Below, piece by piece: positions 10,640-22,105 of a stretch of 64,000 nt of DNA. Source of the stretch: Prorocentrum cordatum (lineage: Eukaryota; Sar; Dinophyceae; Prorocentrales; Prorocentraceae); the NCBI GenBank assembly GCA_963575745.1, contig CAUYUJ010008557.1, forward strand, positions 886,056-950,055, given 5' to 3'. The notes beneath the pieces are model-generated. The model was not told where the DNA came from. It did no database searches and saw only the letters and a list, made by a program, of their open reading frames with translations. Positions within the stretch are counted from its first letter, which is position 1, and each line of letters opens with the position of its first letter. The translations under genes and the position numbers were made by a program.

Positions 10640-11775
10640 GTGCAGTTGCAGTTGCGCGCCCGCGCGCGGGTTGAAATGCGTCGCCCAGTTGGGGTTGCGG
10701 TTGCGCGCCCGCGGGCGGGTTGAAATTTGTCGCCCAGTCGCGGTTGCGCGCCCGCGGGCGGGTTGAAATGCGTCGCCCAAGTGCGGTTGCGGTTCCGCGC
10801 CCGAGGGCGGGTTGAAATGAGACGCCCAAGTGCGGTTGCGGTTGCGCGCCCGCGGGGCGCGTCGAAATGCGCGGCGCAGTTGCGGTTGCGCGCCCGCGGG
10901 CGGGTTTGAAATGTGTCGCCCAGGCGCGGTTGCGGTTGCGCGCTCGCGGGCGGGTTGAAATGTGTCGCCCAGTAGCGGTTGCCGTCGCGCGCCCGCGGGC
11001 GGGTCGACGTGTGTCGCCCAGTTGCGGTTGCGGTTGCGCGCCCGCGGGCGGGTTGAAATGTGTCGCCCAGTTGCGGTTGCGGTTGCGCGTCCGCGGGCGG
11101 GTTGAAATGCGTCGCCCAGTTGCGGTTGCGGTTGCGCGCCCGCGGGCGGGTCGAAATGTGTCGCGTAATTGCGGCTGCGGTCGCGCGCCCGCGGGGCGCG
11201 TTGAAATGCGTCGCCCAGTTGCGGTTGCGTGCCCGCGGGCGGGTTGCAATGTGTCGCCTAAGTGCGGTTGCGGTTGCGCACCCGCGGGCGGGTTGAAATG
11301 TGTCGCCCAGTTGCGGTTGCTGTTGCGCGCCTGCGGACGGGTCGAAATGTGGCGCCCAGTTGCGGTTGCGTTTGCGCGCCCGCGGGCGGATTGAAATGCG
11401 TCGTCCAGTTGCGGTTGCGCGCCCGCGGGCTGTTTGGAATGTGTCTCCCAAGTTGCGGTTGCGGTTGCGCGCCCGCGAGCGGTCTGAAACGTGTCGCCCA
11501 AGTGCGGTTGCGGTTGCGCGCCCGCGGGCGCGTTGAAACGCGTCGCCCAGTTGCGGTTGCGGCTGCCCGCGGGCGGGTTTGAAATGCGTCGCCCAGTTGC
11601 GGCTGCGCGCCCGCGGGCGGGTTGAAATGTGTCGCCCAGGTGCGGTTGCGGTTGCGCGCCCGCGGGCGGGTCGGAATGTGTTTCCCAGTTGCAGCTGCGG
11701 TTGCTCGCTCGCGGACGGGTCGAAATGTGTCGCCCCGTTGCGGTTGCGCGCCCACGGACGGTTTGAAATGTGTTG
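10640..11775. repeat. GC-rich minisatellite array, 43-50-bp unit
   Basis: Roughly 23 direct units share the landmarks GTTGCGGTTGCG, CGCCCGCGGGCG (a palindrome) and GTTGAAATGTGTCGCCCAG. Unit length varies because the GTTGCG hexamer is present once or twice. Both strands are open for hundreds of codons (RARGRVEMCRP on plus, RNRNWATHFNP on minus) purely because of the repeat. Similar strings appear in automatic protein predictions and should not be taken as genes. Confidence 0.9.
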
Positions 11776-11794
11776 TTCAAGGTGTCATCCTGAC

Positions 11795-11870
11795 GGTCAG
11801 TCAGTCAATCAGTCAGTCGATCAGTCAGTCAACCAGTCAGTCAGTCAGTCAGTCAGTCAGTCAGTCACCG
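11795..11870 (+). repeat. (CAGT)n tetranucleotide repeat
   Basis: About 70 bases of CAGT units, with a few substitutions, directly after the minisatellite array. Confidence 0.95.
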
Positions 11871-14700
11871 GCGGGAGCGGAATTTCACCCGGCTCCGCCG
11901 GGAATAATTTGAGCCAAATGAGCGGCGGCAGAGAGCAGGTGAGGAGAGCTGCGAGCCTTCTGGAATCACACTTAATTGCCGGATGGACTTGCGCCACGAC
12001 GCCCGAAGTGCCCTTGGACTGACGTTCCTGCCGGACATCGGCGTCTAGCCAGAGCTCTGCATTTTCGAGGATCGTGTTCGGGAACTTGCTGTGGATCTTG
12101 ACCCTTGGCAGGATCTTCCTGGCGACGAGGCTGCTGGTGCAGGCTTAGCGGATGGCAGTGCGACTCTTCAAGATGTCGGCGCCGAGCTACCTGCTGGCGA
12201 CGACCCTGCCCTACTCAATTGGCACCGTGCTCGTGCTGCGCCCGATTTCTACTGCCTGGAGGTCCTCCCTGAGGGCCCTGGGATTTCTACTCGTTTGGCA
12301 TGCCGCTACCATCCGCACTGAGCATTCGGCGATGGCTGCACCAACTCCCGCCTGACAGAGCTGACTGACGAGGCACTTGATGCTGAACGCGAGCGCCTTT
12401 GTCGCCTCCATCCTGCGCATGCCGACGCTCGGCCGATGGCCGGAGCTCTGGCTGGCTCGGGCCGCCGGCCGCGCTGCCTTGGAGGTGCGCGCCCTGGCTG
12501 GACAAGCTGCCGATCCAGCGCCTGACGCTGGCGCCAGCGCACGCGAAGTTCTTCGAGCTGCCGCGGTCCGCGTCGGACTTCCCGTTGAAGGTTACGTTTC
12601 CCATTGCTACGACCACGTCGGAGGTTGCGTTCCCCATTGCTACGACCGCGTCAACAGCTTCAGAGGAATGTGGATTCAGCCCCCGCCGCTGGGCGCGCGC
12701 GATGCTTGGCTGGCTGCTGCCGCTGAGGGTGGCCACCGACAGCTCGGTCTCGATCGCGCTGCTGCTGCGCCGATCGTGCTGGACCTGTTTGGGGTGCGGC
12801 AGGTTTGGACGACAATGGCGACGACCCGCTCTTCCTGGCGCTCCTTGCCGATGCTGGCGCTGCGCGCGACGGTCCTCAGAGTCGCGAGGGCGTTGGGCAC
12901 CGCGGTCCTCGGCCTCGCCTGCATGAGGGAAATGAGGCTGCTGGACTCCTGGGCCATTCTGATATCGATGGAGCTGCTGATGGTCCTGCCGCTGCTGCGG
13001 CGTACTCCCTGTGCTTCACCCTCCTGCAGGGCTTTTGCAATTTGTCGGCGGCGCTGCTACGGGCCCCTCCGCTGCTGAGCCCGCTCTCCCCGAGCTTCCT
13101 CTCCCACCAGACGAGCGAGGCTGCTGGTGCACTCCTTGCACCTCGCCCTCCTGCTCGGCTTCGGCCGCGCGTCGACGCAGCTGCTGCAGGTCCTGCCGCT
13201 GCTGAGCCCGCGCGCCATTCACAGTGGCCTTGCGTTTTACATCTTCTTCCACCTGACGGCGCCGGGCGGCGTCTTCTTGCGAAACTTACTTCCGGAAAAA
13301 AAGGCCTCATGCCGCAGACGTTGATGACCAGTGGTGTGCGTTGGGTTCCTTAGCTGCTTGCGCTGGGCTCAGGGGACTGGGTCGCGCGGTGCCAGGCGGC
13401 CCTCTCTTTCGACATCGTGACCTACCGCAGCTTCGCTCACGCAGCAAAGCTCTATCCGTTCTTGCTAGCCACTTTGTTCATGGGCGGCGCCATCGGCACA
13501 TACTGCGCTGTGCAGCATGCGCGCGATGTAGATGTTGATGTGCGCTTTCATGGGTGTGTGGCGCCCGGCGCCTGTTTCTGTCGACGTTGCGACCTTCTGC
13601 AGCTTCGCTCCTGCTGCAAGGCTCTTTTTTCTCACGTCGACTTTCTTCCATATCATGCGCGGCAGCTCCGACCCGTTCGGCGTCTTGTTCGCCGACCCCC
13701 TCGACTCGGCATGGGCCCCCCCCCCCCGTCATCGCCCCTGCTGCCCCAACGGTCGCGGAAATTGACACGGCCGTGTTCGATGAGGCGCCCAACGACGTTG
13801 ACTAGTTTGTCTGCGCCGACTCCGACCTGCTGTACCGCGACGCTGAGGCTCTGAGTGGCTCCGAGGGCGCGTCGGGCGCGGCCTACGGCAGGACGGGCCG
13901 CCCCCAGGGACGCTGGCTCCTCCTCCTCCTCCTCTTCCTCCTCTTCCTCCTCCTCGTCGCTCGCCTTTTCGTCGTCAGAAGGGGGCCCTCCTGCTCGTGA
14001 GCCCTTTGGGCCTGGGTCGAGAGAAGGCGGAGGGAAGTTGGGGGGTCCGTCGAGCGGGGGTTCTCCCAAGTTGGGGTTACGGAGCGAACCCATCTGGATC
14101 CCAGGAGCCTTGTAGAACGATTTTCTTCTAACCTCACTCTGCTGCTATTCCACTTGCACGTCCCCTGAAGGTGGGTTGGAAGGGATGATGGGGGGAGCGA
14201 TGAAGAGGGAGGGGGAGGAGGGTTGAGAGGGGAAAGGGAAGACCAGGGGGAGAAGAGACGAGAGAGGGGAGATGACGGGGAGGAGGGGGGCAGGAAGGAG
14301 GAAGGGGAGGGGTGGACAGGAGGTGTGGGTGGTGCCTTCGTCATACGATTGCCCTTCCCATGTTGACATGTCGTACGACGTTTTCGGCCATGATCGCCAA
14401 ATTGGCAGAGAGGCGACCGATTCCAGCGTGCGCGCAGAGCCGATGCACGTAGCACTCAACGCAACGTCTGGCCCCCTTCCGTCGGTGCCATCGGGAACGG
14501 TGGATGTGACTGCCAATGGAGATCGGACCGTATAGTTTGAATTATGTGGTAAAACGCGTCCGAATCGATCCTTCAAATATCACCATCGGTCTGGCGCGTG
14601 GGAGGCTTTTACATCCAAATCGTCTCCCGAGCGAGTCGGTCACTTGAGCGTTACGCGCACTGGGCTTCAGAGCTTTGCCCCGTCCCCCTTTTCCATGGCG
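11871..14700. other. No secure gene; weakly coding-like GC-rich DNA
   Basis: Several plus-strand stretches look vaguely coding (for example about 12080-12320 and 12805-12990, DDNGDDPLFLALLADAG) but they lie in different frames with no recognisable domain and no continuous exon. They could be remnants of a broken gene or intron-split exons. A short (TCC)n tract is at about 13915-13960, and 14200-14330 is purine-rich on the plus strand. Confidence 0.3.
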
Positions 14701-15310
14701 TCTGGGCTAAGGCGCGCAGCGATGCTGGTGAGTGGTGGTGGCACTGATGAGAAGAGGTGATCGCGGGTGGGGGGGACTGTGGGTGAGTGGGGCCAGGGGG
14801 CGCCAGAAGTTGGGCGGAATGGGTCGGGAGAGAAGGAGCGCGGGGCCAGCATTACGATTTAGACCATGCGCCCGCATTTCCGTCCCTATTCCCACGCTCG
14901 TCTCACAGAGTTTCTGGTGCGCGCCGCTTGTGGAGGCAAATGTTGCTGGGGTGTCCGACCCCTTTGCCCAAACAAAGAACCCAGCCCTCGTCCTGAGGTT
15001 CGCGCTGCACCATTTCGACGAGCTTATCGAGCGTCCAGAGGTATTCATGGGGGCCCTGCAGGAACTGCCAGAGGTCGTGAGCGACCTGTTCAAACTGGGT
15101 CGTCGCTGGAAGGACGAGACCACTGACAATCGGCAGCAGGATTGCTCACCCCCTCATCCCTCCTCCTCCTCCTCCTTTCCTCCTCCTTTCCTCTTCCGCC
15201 CTCCTTCCTCCCTCCTCCTCTTCGTCCCTCCTCATCGTATTCCTCCTCGAGTGTCTCCGCAACGAATTGTGACATCTGAGTTCGAATTGATGGTCTCGCA
15301 ATGCTAGGTC
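14701..15310 (+). other. Possible exon fragment
   Basis: On the plus strand about 14990-15130 reads ALVLRFALHHFDELIERPE then VFMGALQELPEVVSDLFKLG, which has amphipathic helix character and is unlike the surrounding repeat shadows. It is bounded by repeat-like DNA and ends in a pyrimidine tract (15150-15240). I cannot assign a family. Confidence 0.25.
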
Positions 15311-15494
15311 CATGGGTGGCGTTGGTCAATCAGTGATCGCCACCATCTGTGCTGATCCACGCAGTCCGCTCGCGAGCGCGTGTGCTTTGCCCACCCACAG
15401 TGGGGCATTCTGGACAGGATCTGGTGAGCTTACGCTCTTTTCCTCCGCACATGTCTGCGGCACAGGCATTGTTCCCCATTGTGTGTGTGCTTGC

Positions 15495-15875
15495 GTGTAT
15501 GCATGTATGTATGTATGTATGTATGTATGTATGTATGTATGGTCCTGGGCTTGGGCCCCCCCCCTCCCCCAATGCTGATGCCATTGGCCCCGCCCCCCCG
15601 CGCAATGGTCCCCCCCGCCCCCCCCCCTGTGGGCGTGGCGTGGTGCTGCGCTGCGGTGGCCCCCCCCCCCTGTGGATGTGGTGTGGTGCTGTGGTGGTTC
15701 AGAGGTCGTCGTCGTCGTCGTCGTCGTCGTCCTCGTCGTCCTCGTCGTCCTCGTCGTCCTCGTCGTCGTCGTCGTCGTCGTCATCGTCGTCGCCGTCGTC
15801 ATCGTCGTCATCGTCGTCGTCGCCGCCGCCGCCGCCGGCGTTGTCGCCGCCGCAGCCGTCGTCGTCGTCGTCGTG

Positions 15876-15906
<31 letters not shown>

Positions 15907-15911
15907 TCGTA

Positions 15912-15959
<48 letters not shown>

Positions 15960-16100
15960 TCTGGGACCATACCATCTGGGGGGGGGGCCGTGAACCCTCG
16001 ACCCTGGATCATGTATGTATGCATGTATGTATGTATGTATGTATGTATGGATGTATGTATGTATGTATGTATGTATGTATGTATGTATGTGTGTATGTGT
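15495..16100. repeat. (TATG)n - (GTC)n - (TATG)n microsatellite cluster
   Basis: A TATG tract (about 15500-15545), a long GTC tract with GCC and TCG variants (15705-15958) and a second TATG tract (16012-16095) lie in one 600-bp block. The mirrored TATG tracts on either side of the GTC tract suggest a duplication. All frames here are low complexity. Confidence 0.95.
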
Positions 16101-16730
16101 GTGTTGGTATGGGCTTGTTATATGCGGTGCTTCGCCCGCCCTGCCGGACGGGCAATGCAGGAGCAGGAGGAGGAGGAGGAGGAGGAGGAGGTGGGTGATG
16201 AAGACGACAGTGATGAGGGGGAGAAGGGGCCGGCCCCAAGACCCACTAGAACACCCTGAAAATGTGGTAACGTCCGACGTTGTCAGACATCCCAGATGCG
16301 TCCTCCAGCCCCTCGATCCTCCCTTCTCCCCGGCCCTACGGGGTCCGACCTCAGGTCAAGAGCCCTCGTGGTTTGAGTGGCTTCGTCGTAGCGTCGTAAC
16401 GGTACCCTGCTGCAGCTCCCAGACACAGCGGGAAAACCTCTTCGGCGAGTGCATCGCAGCTCCGGGTCGCTCAGCACGGGGCGAGGCCATGGCGGCGCCG
16501 CGGGCGCGGCCAGGGAGGGCGGCGCTGGTGAAGCAGTTGGCGCCCGTGGACCTCAGCGCTGGGATCTGCGTCGCGGAGGGCGCCCTACCCGAGCCTGCCA
16601 AACAAGCCGAACCCGTGGACTGCGGCGACGAGGTTCTGCGGGGCGGAGGGCGCAGTCAGGCAACAGGCTGGCGCGTCCCCAGTGTGAAAACTCAGTGGGA
16701 ATTTCTAGTTCCCTACCTAGGCTCTGCCTA
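16100..16730. other. No secure gene
   Basis: A short GGA tract (16160-16195) is followed by 500 bases with no recognisable domain. A plus-strand frame from the ATG at 16490 (MAAPRARPGRAALVKQLAPV) ends at 16731 inside the hairpin motif and is of doubtful reality. Confidence 0.3.
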
Positions 16731-16950
16731 GAAGGGTTCTTACTCTCAGGGCTTAAATGGGCCGGGCAGTGGAAAGCGCCCCGGGCGGTTCCCCCAGTAT
16801 CCGCCCCGCGGTTCCCCCAGTCACGTCTCTTTAGCTTAGCGTTGCTTATCTCATCTTAGCTTAGCTTCTTTCATATTAGCTTAGTTTAGCTTCATCTAGC
16901 TCAGGTTTATCTTAGCATGGGTGTATTTTCCTACCTAGGCTCTGCCTAGA
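16713..16950. repeat. Repeated 15-nt hairpin motif
   Basis: CTAGGCTCTGCCTAG (6-bp stem, 3-nt loop) occurs at 16717-16731 and again at 16935-16949, each time as part of CTACCTAGGCTCTGCCTAGA followed by GGGTT. The two copies bracket about 200 bp of TTAGC-rich DNA. Confidence 0.7.
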
Positions 16951-17310
16951 GGGTTAGCTTAGCTTAGCTTAGCTTAGCTTTGCATAGCATAACGCAGCGC
17001 TGCATTAGCATAGCGTATCATAGCATAGCATAGCCAAGCAGATCATATCATAACATAGCATAGCGCAGTATAGCATAGCATATCATAGCATATCATAGCG
17101 CAGCTTAGCATAACATGGCATAGCATATCATATCATAGCTTAGCATGACACAGCGCAGCATGGCATATCATGGTTTGGCATAGCATAGCATAGCATAGCG
17201 CAGCATAGCATAGCATATCATGGCATATCATAGCATATCATAGCATAGCATAGCATAGCGCCGCATAACATGGCATAGCATAGCATAGCGTAGCATAGCA
17301 ACTAATGCTG
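16840..17310. repeat. (TTAGC)n / (TAGCA)n satellite-like tract
   Basis: Pentanucleotide TTAGC and TAGCATAGCATA-type repeats with many TATCA and GCGCAG variants. No coding sense. Similar AGCATAGC words recur at 31157-31270 and 31980-32095. Confidence 0.9.
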
Positions 17311-17965
17311 CTTTCCGAGGGGTTCCAACTTCTAGGTAGGGTCGCACTGGGGTAATTTGATTTCTTCCCCGAGGCCCCCTTTTCCGATCGAACTGTTTCA
17401 GACTTGCTCGCGTGTCGGGTGTGGTCAGCAGCCATTCGCCGTGGGCATCGCCGCCTTTTCGTTGTCCGCCCTCTGTCTTTGTTCGAATGCGTCGTCCTGC
17501 CGACGCCGCGACGGTGAATCTGTGAAGTTCCGGAGACTGCGCGCGTGGAGAGACGCCGCGAAACCACCAAGGAGAAGTGCAATGAAAACCATTTTGGAAA
17601 CCCAGTGGGAATTCAGTGAGAACTGAGAAAATTCGGTGAAACACAGTTCGGCTCGTTTCAAAACAGAAATTTGTTTCATCGGTTTGTGTGTGTTTTTTTT
17701 CGAGGCCCGTCGAGGGACCTTTCGCAGTGCGCCCAGTGGCGACGGGGATTTGAATGTTCATGTCGTTCTCTCGTCGAATTGCCTGGCTGCTCAGGGGAGT
17801 CGCGTTCGCCGTCTAGTAGGACGGAGCACTCTTCCGTCGCAGCCATCGCGATAGGGCGCCCTTTGCAATCGCGGCCATCGCGCTTGTCGGAGGCGCTGAC
17901 AAAGACCCCGAGCAAAAATCAGGAGCGCTGCCAAATTCTAGACGTTTCGTGTATCCCCACCAGCG
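17311..17965. other. No secure gene
   Basis: Unremarkable DNA between the TAGCA tract and the spliced-leader-like site. Open frames on both strands are under 180 codons and show no domain. Confidence 0.3.
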
Positions 17966-17987
17966 ACCGTAGCCCCCTTGGCTCAAA
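17966..17987 (+). promoter_or_regulatory. Dinoflagellate spliced-leader-like relic
   Basis: Against the dinoflagellate spliced leader as I remember it (22 nt, from ACCGTAGCC through TTGGCTCAAG), 18 of 22 positions match: ACCGTAGCC and TTGGCTCAA are identical and a CCC replaces ATT in the middle. Relic leaders in genomic DNA are known in dinoflagellates and mark genes copied back from trans-spliced mRNA. It lies on the same strand as, and about 260 bp upstream of, the 18251-20923 frame. Confidence 0.45.
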
Positions 17988-18250
17988 CCATCTCGGCTCG
18001 AGCACGCCCCCCTTTCAGGTGCGCGCCTGCCGGGACTGCTATTTCTCGGCCGTGATGGCTCACGGCTCTGCATTCGTGGGACTGGAGCGGCCGCGCCGCC
18101 GCAGGCTCCTCCGGCCGCTGGCAGCAGGCGGGAGAGCAATGGGGCCGAGGGCGCCCCTTTGACCCGTGGGCGGAGGCCGCAGCTTCCCTCGGCGGGGCGG
18201 CGCCGCGGCCGAGGGCCGCCTGGCAGGCCGCCGCCGGCTGGTCGCCTCTG

Positions 18251-20923
18251 GTGGCCGCCGGCCGGCCGCCGACGCGGGCGGGCCGCGGCACAAGCGTCGC
18301 ACCTCAGGCGCAGTCCCTGGGGACCGTCTCGGCACGACGCAAACGGCAGCGTGGTGCGGTTGCCCTGCGTTGGAGGAAGGAGCAGCTGCCTCTCCGTGGC
18401 GCTTCTCTCTCGGAGGATGCTTGCTTGTGGCGGAGCTTGGCCGAGGGGTTAGCGGCCGTCCGCGCTGCAGGTGCTCATTCCGCTTGCGACCACTGCGGTG
18501 CTCCGACCTTTGGGTGCAGGTGCTGGGCGCGCGGCGCTTGGACTCCTTCTGCCGCCGCAGGTGGGGGGCCCCAGGTGGCTTCAGCGACAGCGCAGGCGGC
18601 CGCCGCCATGCAGGCTGGGACGGGACGCGCAGCAGCGGCCGCGGCTGGCGTTTCAGAGCATGCTGTGGCCCCTCGGTCCGACGAGAAAGGCGCGAGGCTC
18701 GTTGGCCAACAAAGTACCCTTGCATCCCCGTGTCCAGGCCCCGACGCCCTCACGGGCACCCCTGGCGGCCAGCAGACCTCTCAAAGCGTGCAGACGGCCA
18801 GCAGCCGTGATCCTCACAACTCTGACTGTCAGAAGGAGGCACGCTTGCTCCCTGACGCCCTTTCGGGCACCCCTGGCGGCCAGCAGACCTCGCAAGAAGA
18901 CACAGGGCCCGTCAGGCCAGAAGGGAACGGAACGGTTGCAACGATGCAGTGCGCCCAGACGGCCACCAGCCGTGACCCTGGCATCCATCTGGGGCAGCCA
19001 GAGTCGACGACCATCCGCCGTAACCTTGGCGACGAGGGATCCGCGAGAGCTCAAGGCACCCTTGCATCCCAGTGCCCGAGCCATCCTCACGACTCCGGCT
19101 GTCCGAAAGAGGTTCACTCGCACCCTTGCAGCCTTGTGTCCGTGGGCGATCAAGGCACCCTTGCCTCCCCGTGCCCGAGCGCTGCAGTGTGCAGGCCCGT
19201 GCTTGGAGACGGCCCCCGCCTTCTCCCTGACTGCCAGCTAGAGCTCGGATCACAGCATCGCCCGATGGCGGAGACCCGCGAGTGCCCAGGGAGCGTCGGC
19301 GCCTGGTCCTGCGGCCCCCCTCTTCGCCACGGCTGGGCGCAGCTCGGGAAGAGGGCGCTCTCGGAGCCCGCGAGGGGCCCGAGCTCCGACTGGAGGGTGC
19401 CACCGCAGGAAGGCACAATCGCTCTGGACTGGGCGCAGGCACGCAGTCCGGATGAGTCCATTCAGACGGCCATCAGCCGTGACCTTGGCATCCATCTGGA
19501 ACAATCAGCACTGACGGCCATGAGCCGTAACCCTGGCGACGAGGGATCTCGAAGAGAAGCCGGGCCCGTTGCGCCAGAAGGTGGCGCAGCGGTTGCGTCA
19601 TCGAGCTCACAAGGAGAAGCTGGCCCCGCTAAGCCAGAAGGGAACGGGGCTTCAGTCTCAGCGGTTCTCCAAGACAGCATCGCGGCGGTTGGTGACGCCC
19701 TGCTGGGCGCCCCCGGCGGCCGGCAGACCTCGCAAGGGTACTTAACGGTTGTGACTTTGGACTCGCAAGGAGAAGGAGGGCCCGACAGGCCAGAAGGCAG
19801 TCAGGGGGTCATATCGGGGCGCGCTGCTTTCAGAGGCAGCAGTCCCTCGAGCGAGCCGCAGGCTGCAACGGGATTCGAAGCCTCCTCGCGGGGGAACAGC
19901 AGACCCGCCCGGCAGAGACAGGACTCCGAGGCCATCCGCCAGCCTGTCGACCAAAACCCCTTCGCGCCCATTCGCCCCCTCTCCCCTGGCAGCGAATCCG
20001 CCCGAGCGGACAGCGAACCGCAAGCCCTCCCTCTCGGAGCCTGGGCCTCGCCGACGAAGGCGACGCCCGCCCCGGAGGGAACGGCGTCTGACCACGTGCC
20101 TGCGCCTGGTGCGTCCCGCAGCACTCCCACATCGGGCGATGGCCCCGCGGCGACAGGTGCGGACGCGCCAGCCAGCGTGGACAGGCACAGGACTGGAGGC
20201 GAACGCCAGCGGGAAGGGCTCGTTCCCGCATGTCACGCAGCAGCGTTCCTTTCTGCCCCAGCCGCCCGAGGCGACCCGGCCCCAGCCTGGCGGCCATCCG
20301 CGCCGCCCGCTCCGGCCCGCATGGCCTCGCCAGGCGCCCCGGCCCCAGTGACCGCCGCCCCGAGCGAACCTGCGGGCCACTCTGTCGGCGGACGCCGGGG
20401 CGGGTCTGACGATTCTAGGGGCTCGGCGGCAGCGCGCGCAACGCATGCCAGCGTCGCCCGCCGTGAGCGGCCGGCTTCGCGGCAGTCGATTGCCCGGTCA
20501 GATCACCGTGGCAACGTTGCAACCTTGGAGCGGATCGACGCGTTCCTCTTGGCGACGACCGAGGGTGGGTCCTGGATGGCTGCCGTTGGCGGCCTTTTCA
20601 AAGTGGGCAGAGCTGTTTTCACCGTGCACTATGAGATCAGCGACGTTTCTACCGCAGACGCTTGGGCGTGTGCGCCGGAACCGCTGGGGCACGGTGGACT
20701 GCACGTGCTCTTCCCCGACAACGGCGCCGACCAGGCGGAGCGCGCGCGCGGGCATTGCGGCGACGTCTCTGCGTTCACCCTGCTGCCTAGGCGGCGCAAC
20801 CGCCATGGCAGAGCCGCTCTGGTGACGCGCAGGAGCGCCGCTGCTGCACGGATCGCCCGGCGTGGGCTAGCTGCAGGGCGGCCGGCATGGACGGCGCGGC
20901 CAGCGTCCAGCGGGGCTGTTTGA
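18251..20923 (+). CDS. Long hypothetical open frame, low-complexity middle
   Basis: An 890-codon plus-strand frame. The N-terminal 150 residues include CDHCGAPTFGCRC (a possible zinc-binding patch). The middle is built from the repeated DNA motifs of this region (GTPGGQQTSQ, TAISRDLGIHL) and is low complexity. The C-terminal 130 residues (IDAFLLATTEGGSWMAAVGG, GRAVFTVHYEISDVS) look most like real protein. No family recognised. Length alone is weak evidence because GC-rich repeats leave few stops. A spliced-leader-like relic lies upstream. Confidence 0.3.
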   Translation: MAAGRPPTRAGRGTSVAPQAQSLGTVSARRKRQRGAVALRWRKEQLPLRGASLSEDACLWRSLAEGLAAVRAAGAHSACDHCGAPTFGCRCWARGAWTPSAAAGGGPQVASATAQAAAAMQAGTGRAAAAAAGVSEHAVAPRSDEKGARLVGQQSTLASPCPGPDALTGTPGGQQTSQSVQTASSRDPHNSDCQKEARLLPDALSGTPGGQQTSQEDTGPVRPEGNGTVATMQCAQTATSRDPGIHLGQPESTTIRRNLGDEGSARAQGTLASQCPSHPHDSGCPKEVHSHPCSLVSVGDQGTLASPCPSAAVCRPVLGDGPRLLPDCQLELGSQHRPMAETRECPGSVGAWSCGPPLRHGWAQLGKRALSEPARGPSSDWRVPPQEGTIALDWAQARSPDESIQTAISRDLGIHLEQSALTAMSRNPGDEGSRREAGPVAPEGGAAVASSSSQGEAGPAKPEGNGASVSAVLQDSIAAVGDALLGAPGGRQTSQGYLTVVTLDSQGEGGPDRPEGSQGVISGRAAFRGSSPSSEPQAATGFEASSRGNSRPARQRQDSEAIRQPVDQNPFAPIRPLSPGSESARADSEPQALPLGAWASPTKATPAPEGTASDHVPAPGASRSTPTSGDGPAATGADAPASVDRHRTGGERQREGLVPACHAAAFLSAPAARGDPAPAWRPSAPPAPARMASPGAPAPVTAAPSEPAGHSVGGRRGGSDDSRGSAAARATHASVARRERPASRQSIARSDHRGNVATLERIDAFLLATTEGGSWMAAVGGLFKVGRAVFTVHYEISDVSTADAWACAPEPLGHGGLHVLFPDNGADQAERARGHCGDVSAFTLLPRRRNRHGRAALVTRRSAAAARIARRGLAAGRPAWTARPASSGAV

Positions 20924-21049
20924 GTTTTGCGGGCTGCGCGTGAACTGTCGCAGACTTGCGCGCGGGACAAGCGCGCTGCACAGGAGCTGATGTGCCCGTC
21001 GCCCAGGGGCTGCCCGCCACTCCCGGGGTGGGCGTGGAGCCGCCACTGA

Positions 21050-21435
21050 CGCCGCCAGCGTCTGGCTGCGACGGGCGCCGCTGGCGCCGCGGGTGCCGCG
21101 GTCCGTCCGCCGCGGGCGCCGCGCGCGTCGCGTGCGCCTCGGGCGCCGCGGGCGTCACTCACTCCCCGCCGGCGCCGCGGGCGCCGTGGGCCCGCGGGCG
21201 CTGCTGGCGCCGCCCGTGCTGCTGGCGCCGCGGGCGCTGCGTGCGCCGCCGGCGCCTTCCCCGCGCCGCCGGCGCCGCGGATGCCGCGGGCGTCGCTGCG
21301 CTCTGGGGCCGCGGACGTTGCCGGCGCAGTGGGTCGCGGGCGCCGCGGCCGCCGCGGGCGCGGCCTGCGCCGCATGCCGCGGGGTGCTCTGGGCGCCGCC
21401 GACGCCGCGGGCGCCGCGTGCACCCTGCCCCCAGC
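21050..21435. repeat. GC satellite, GCCGCGGGC-type units
   Basis: Short units such as GGCGCCGCGGGCG repeat across about 380 bp. Many units are palindromic. Frames through it (Arg/Ala/Gly only) are not genes. Confidence 0.85.
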
Positions 21436-21839
21436 CGTGGGCCGGATAGAGCGTCGTGGACAGATGAGGAGACTGGATATGAAGAAGAGCAGGTGGCCGT
21501 CAGCCGTACCCCTGGCATCCCCACTCTCCCACGCGGACAGACGGCCATCAGCTGCGCGGCGGGTGGGCCATCGAGAACGGGGGAGGAGGGCGCCCGCAGC
21601 GCCGACGCTGTGCTCGGGCTGATGGGGGCAGACCACATAATGGACGATGATGCTATCACTGAGGACGACCCCAGTCCCGATGGGTGGGGAGAGACAGCCG
21701 ACAGACAGCCGACAGCTCCACTGGGAACCAAATCAGGACCGACAGCAGCGTGGCTGGGGAGGGTGTGTGTCGGCCATCTGCGGTTGGCGCTGCATGATCC
21801 GATCAATTGTGCTCGCGCGGCCAGCAGCCGTTCCCCTGG

Positions 21840-21842
21840 CTC

Positions 21843-21899
<57 letters not shown>

Positions 21900-22009
21900 C
21901 TCCTTCTCTTTCTCTTTCTCTTTCTCTTGCTCTTTCTCTTTATCGTTTTTTTTTTTTTTTTTTTTTTTTTTTGTGGTATTCCTCTCTCTCTGTATAGATA
22001 TATATTATA

Positions 22010-22086
<77 letters not shown>

Positions 22087-22105
22087 TCTCTATATATATA
22101 TATCT
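21840..22105. repeat. (CT)n and poly-T tract
   Basis: Two (CT)n tracts (about 21841-21895 and 22015-22090) separated by CTCTTT repeats and a run of about 25 T. Confidence 0.95.

Noticed and set aside
10498-11780. Open frames of 300-420 codons on both strands (RNRNWATHFNP / RARGRVEMCRP)
   Set aside because: They are direct translations of the 43-50-bp minisatellite, open in several frames at once; no independent coding signal.
11908-11926. Minus-strand ATTTGGCTCAAA, part of a spliced leader
   Set aside because: Only the 3' half resembles the leader and no gene follows on that strand.
15326-16259. Poly-Val, poly-Arg and poly-Ser/Thr frames
   Set aside because: Products of the (GTC)n and (TATG)n microsatellites.
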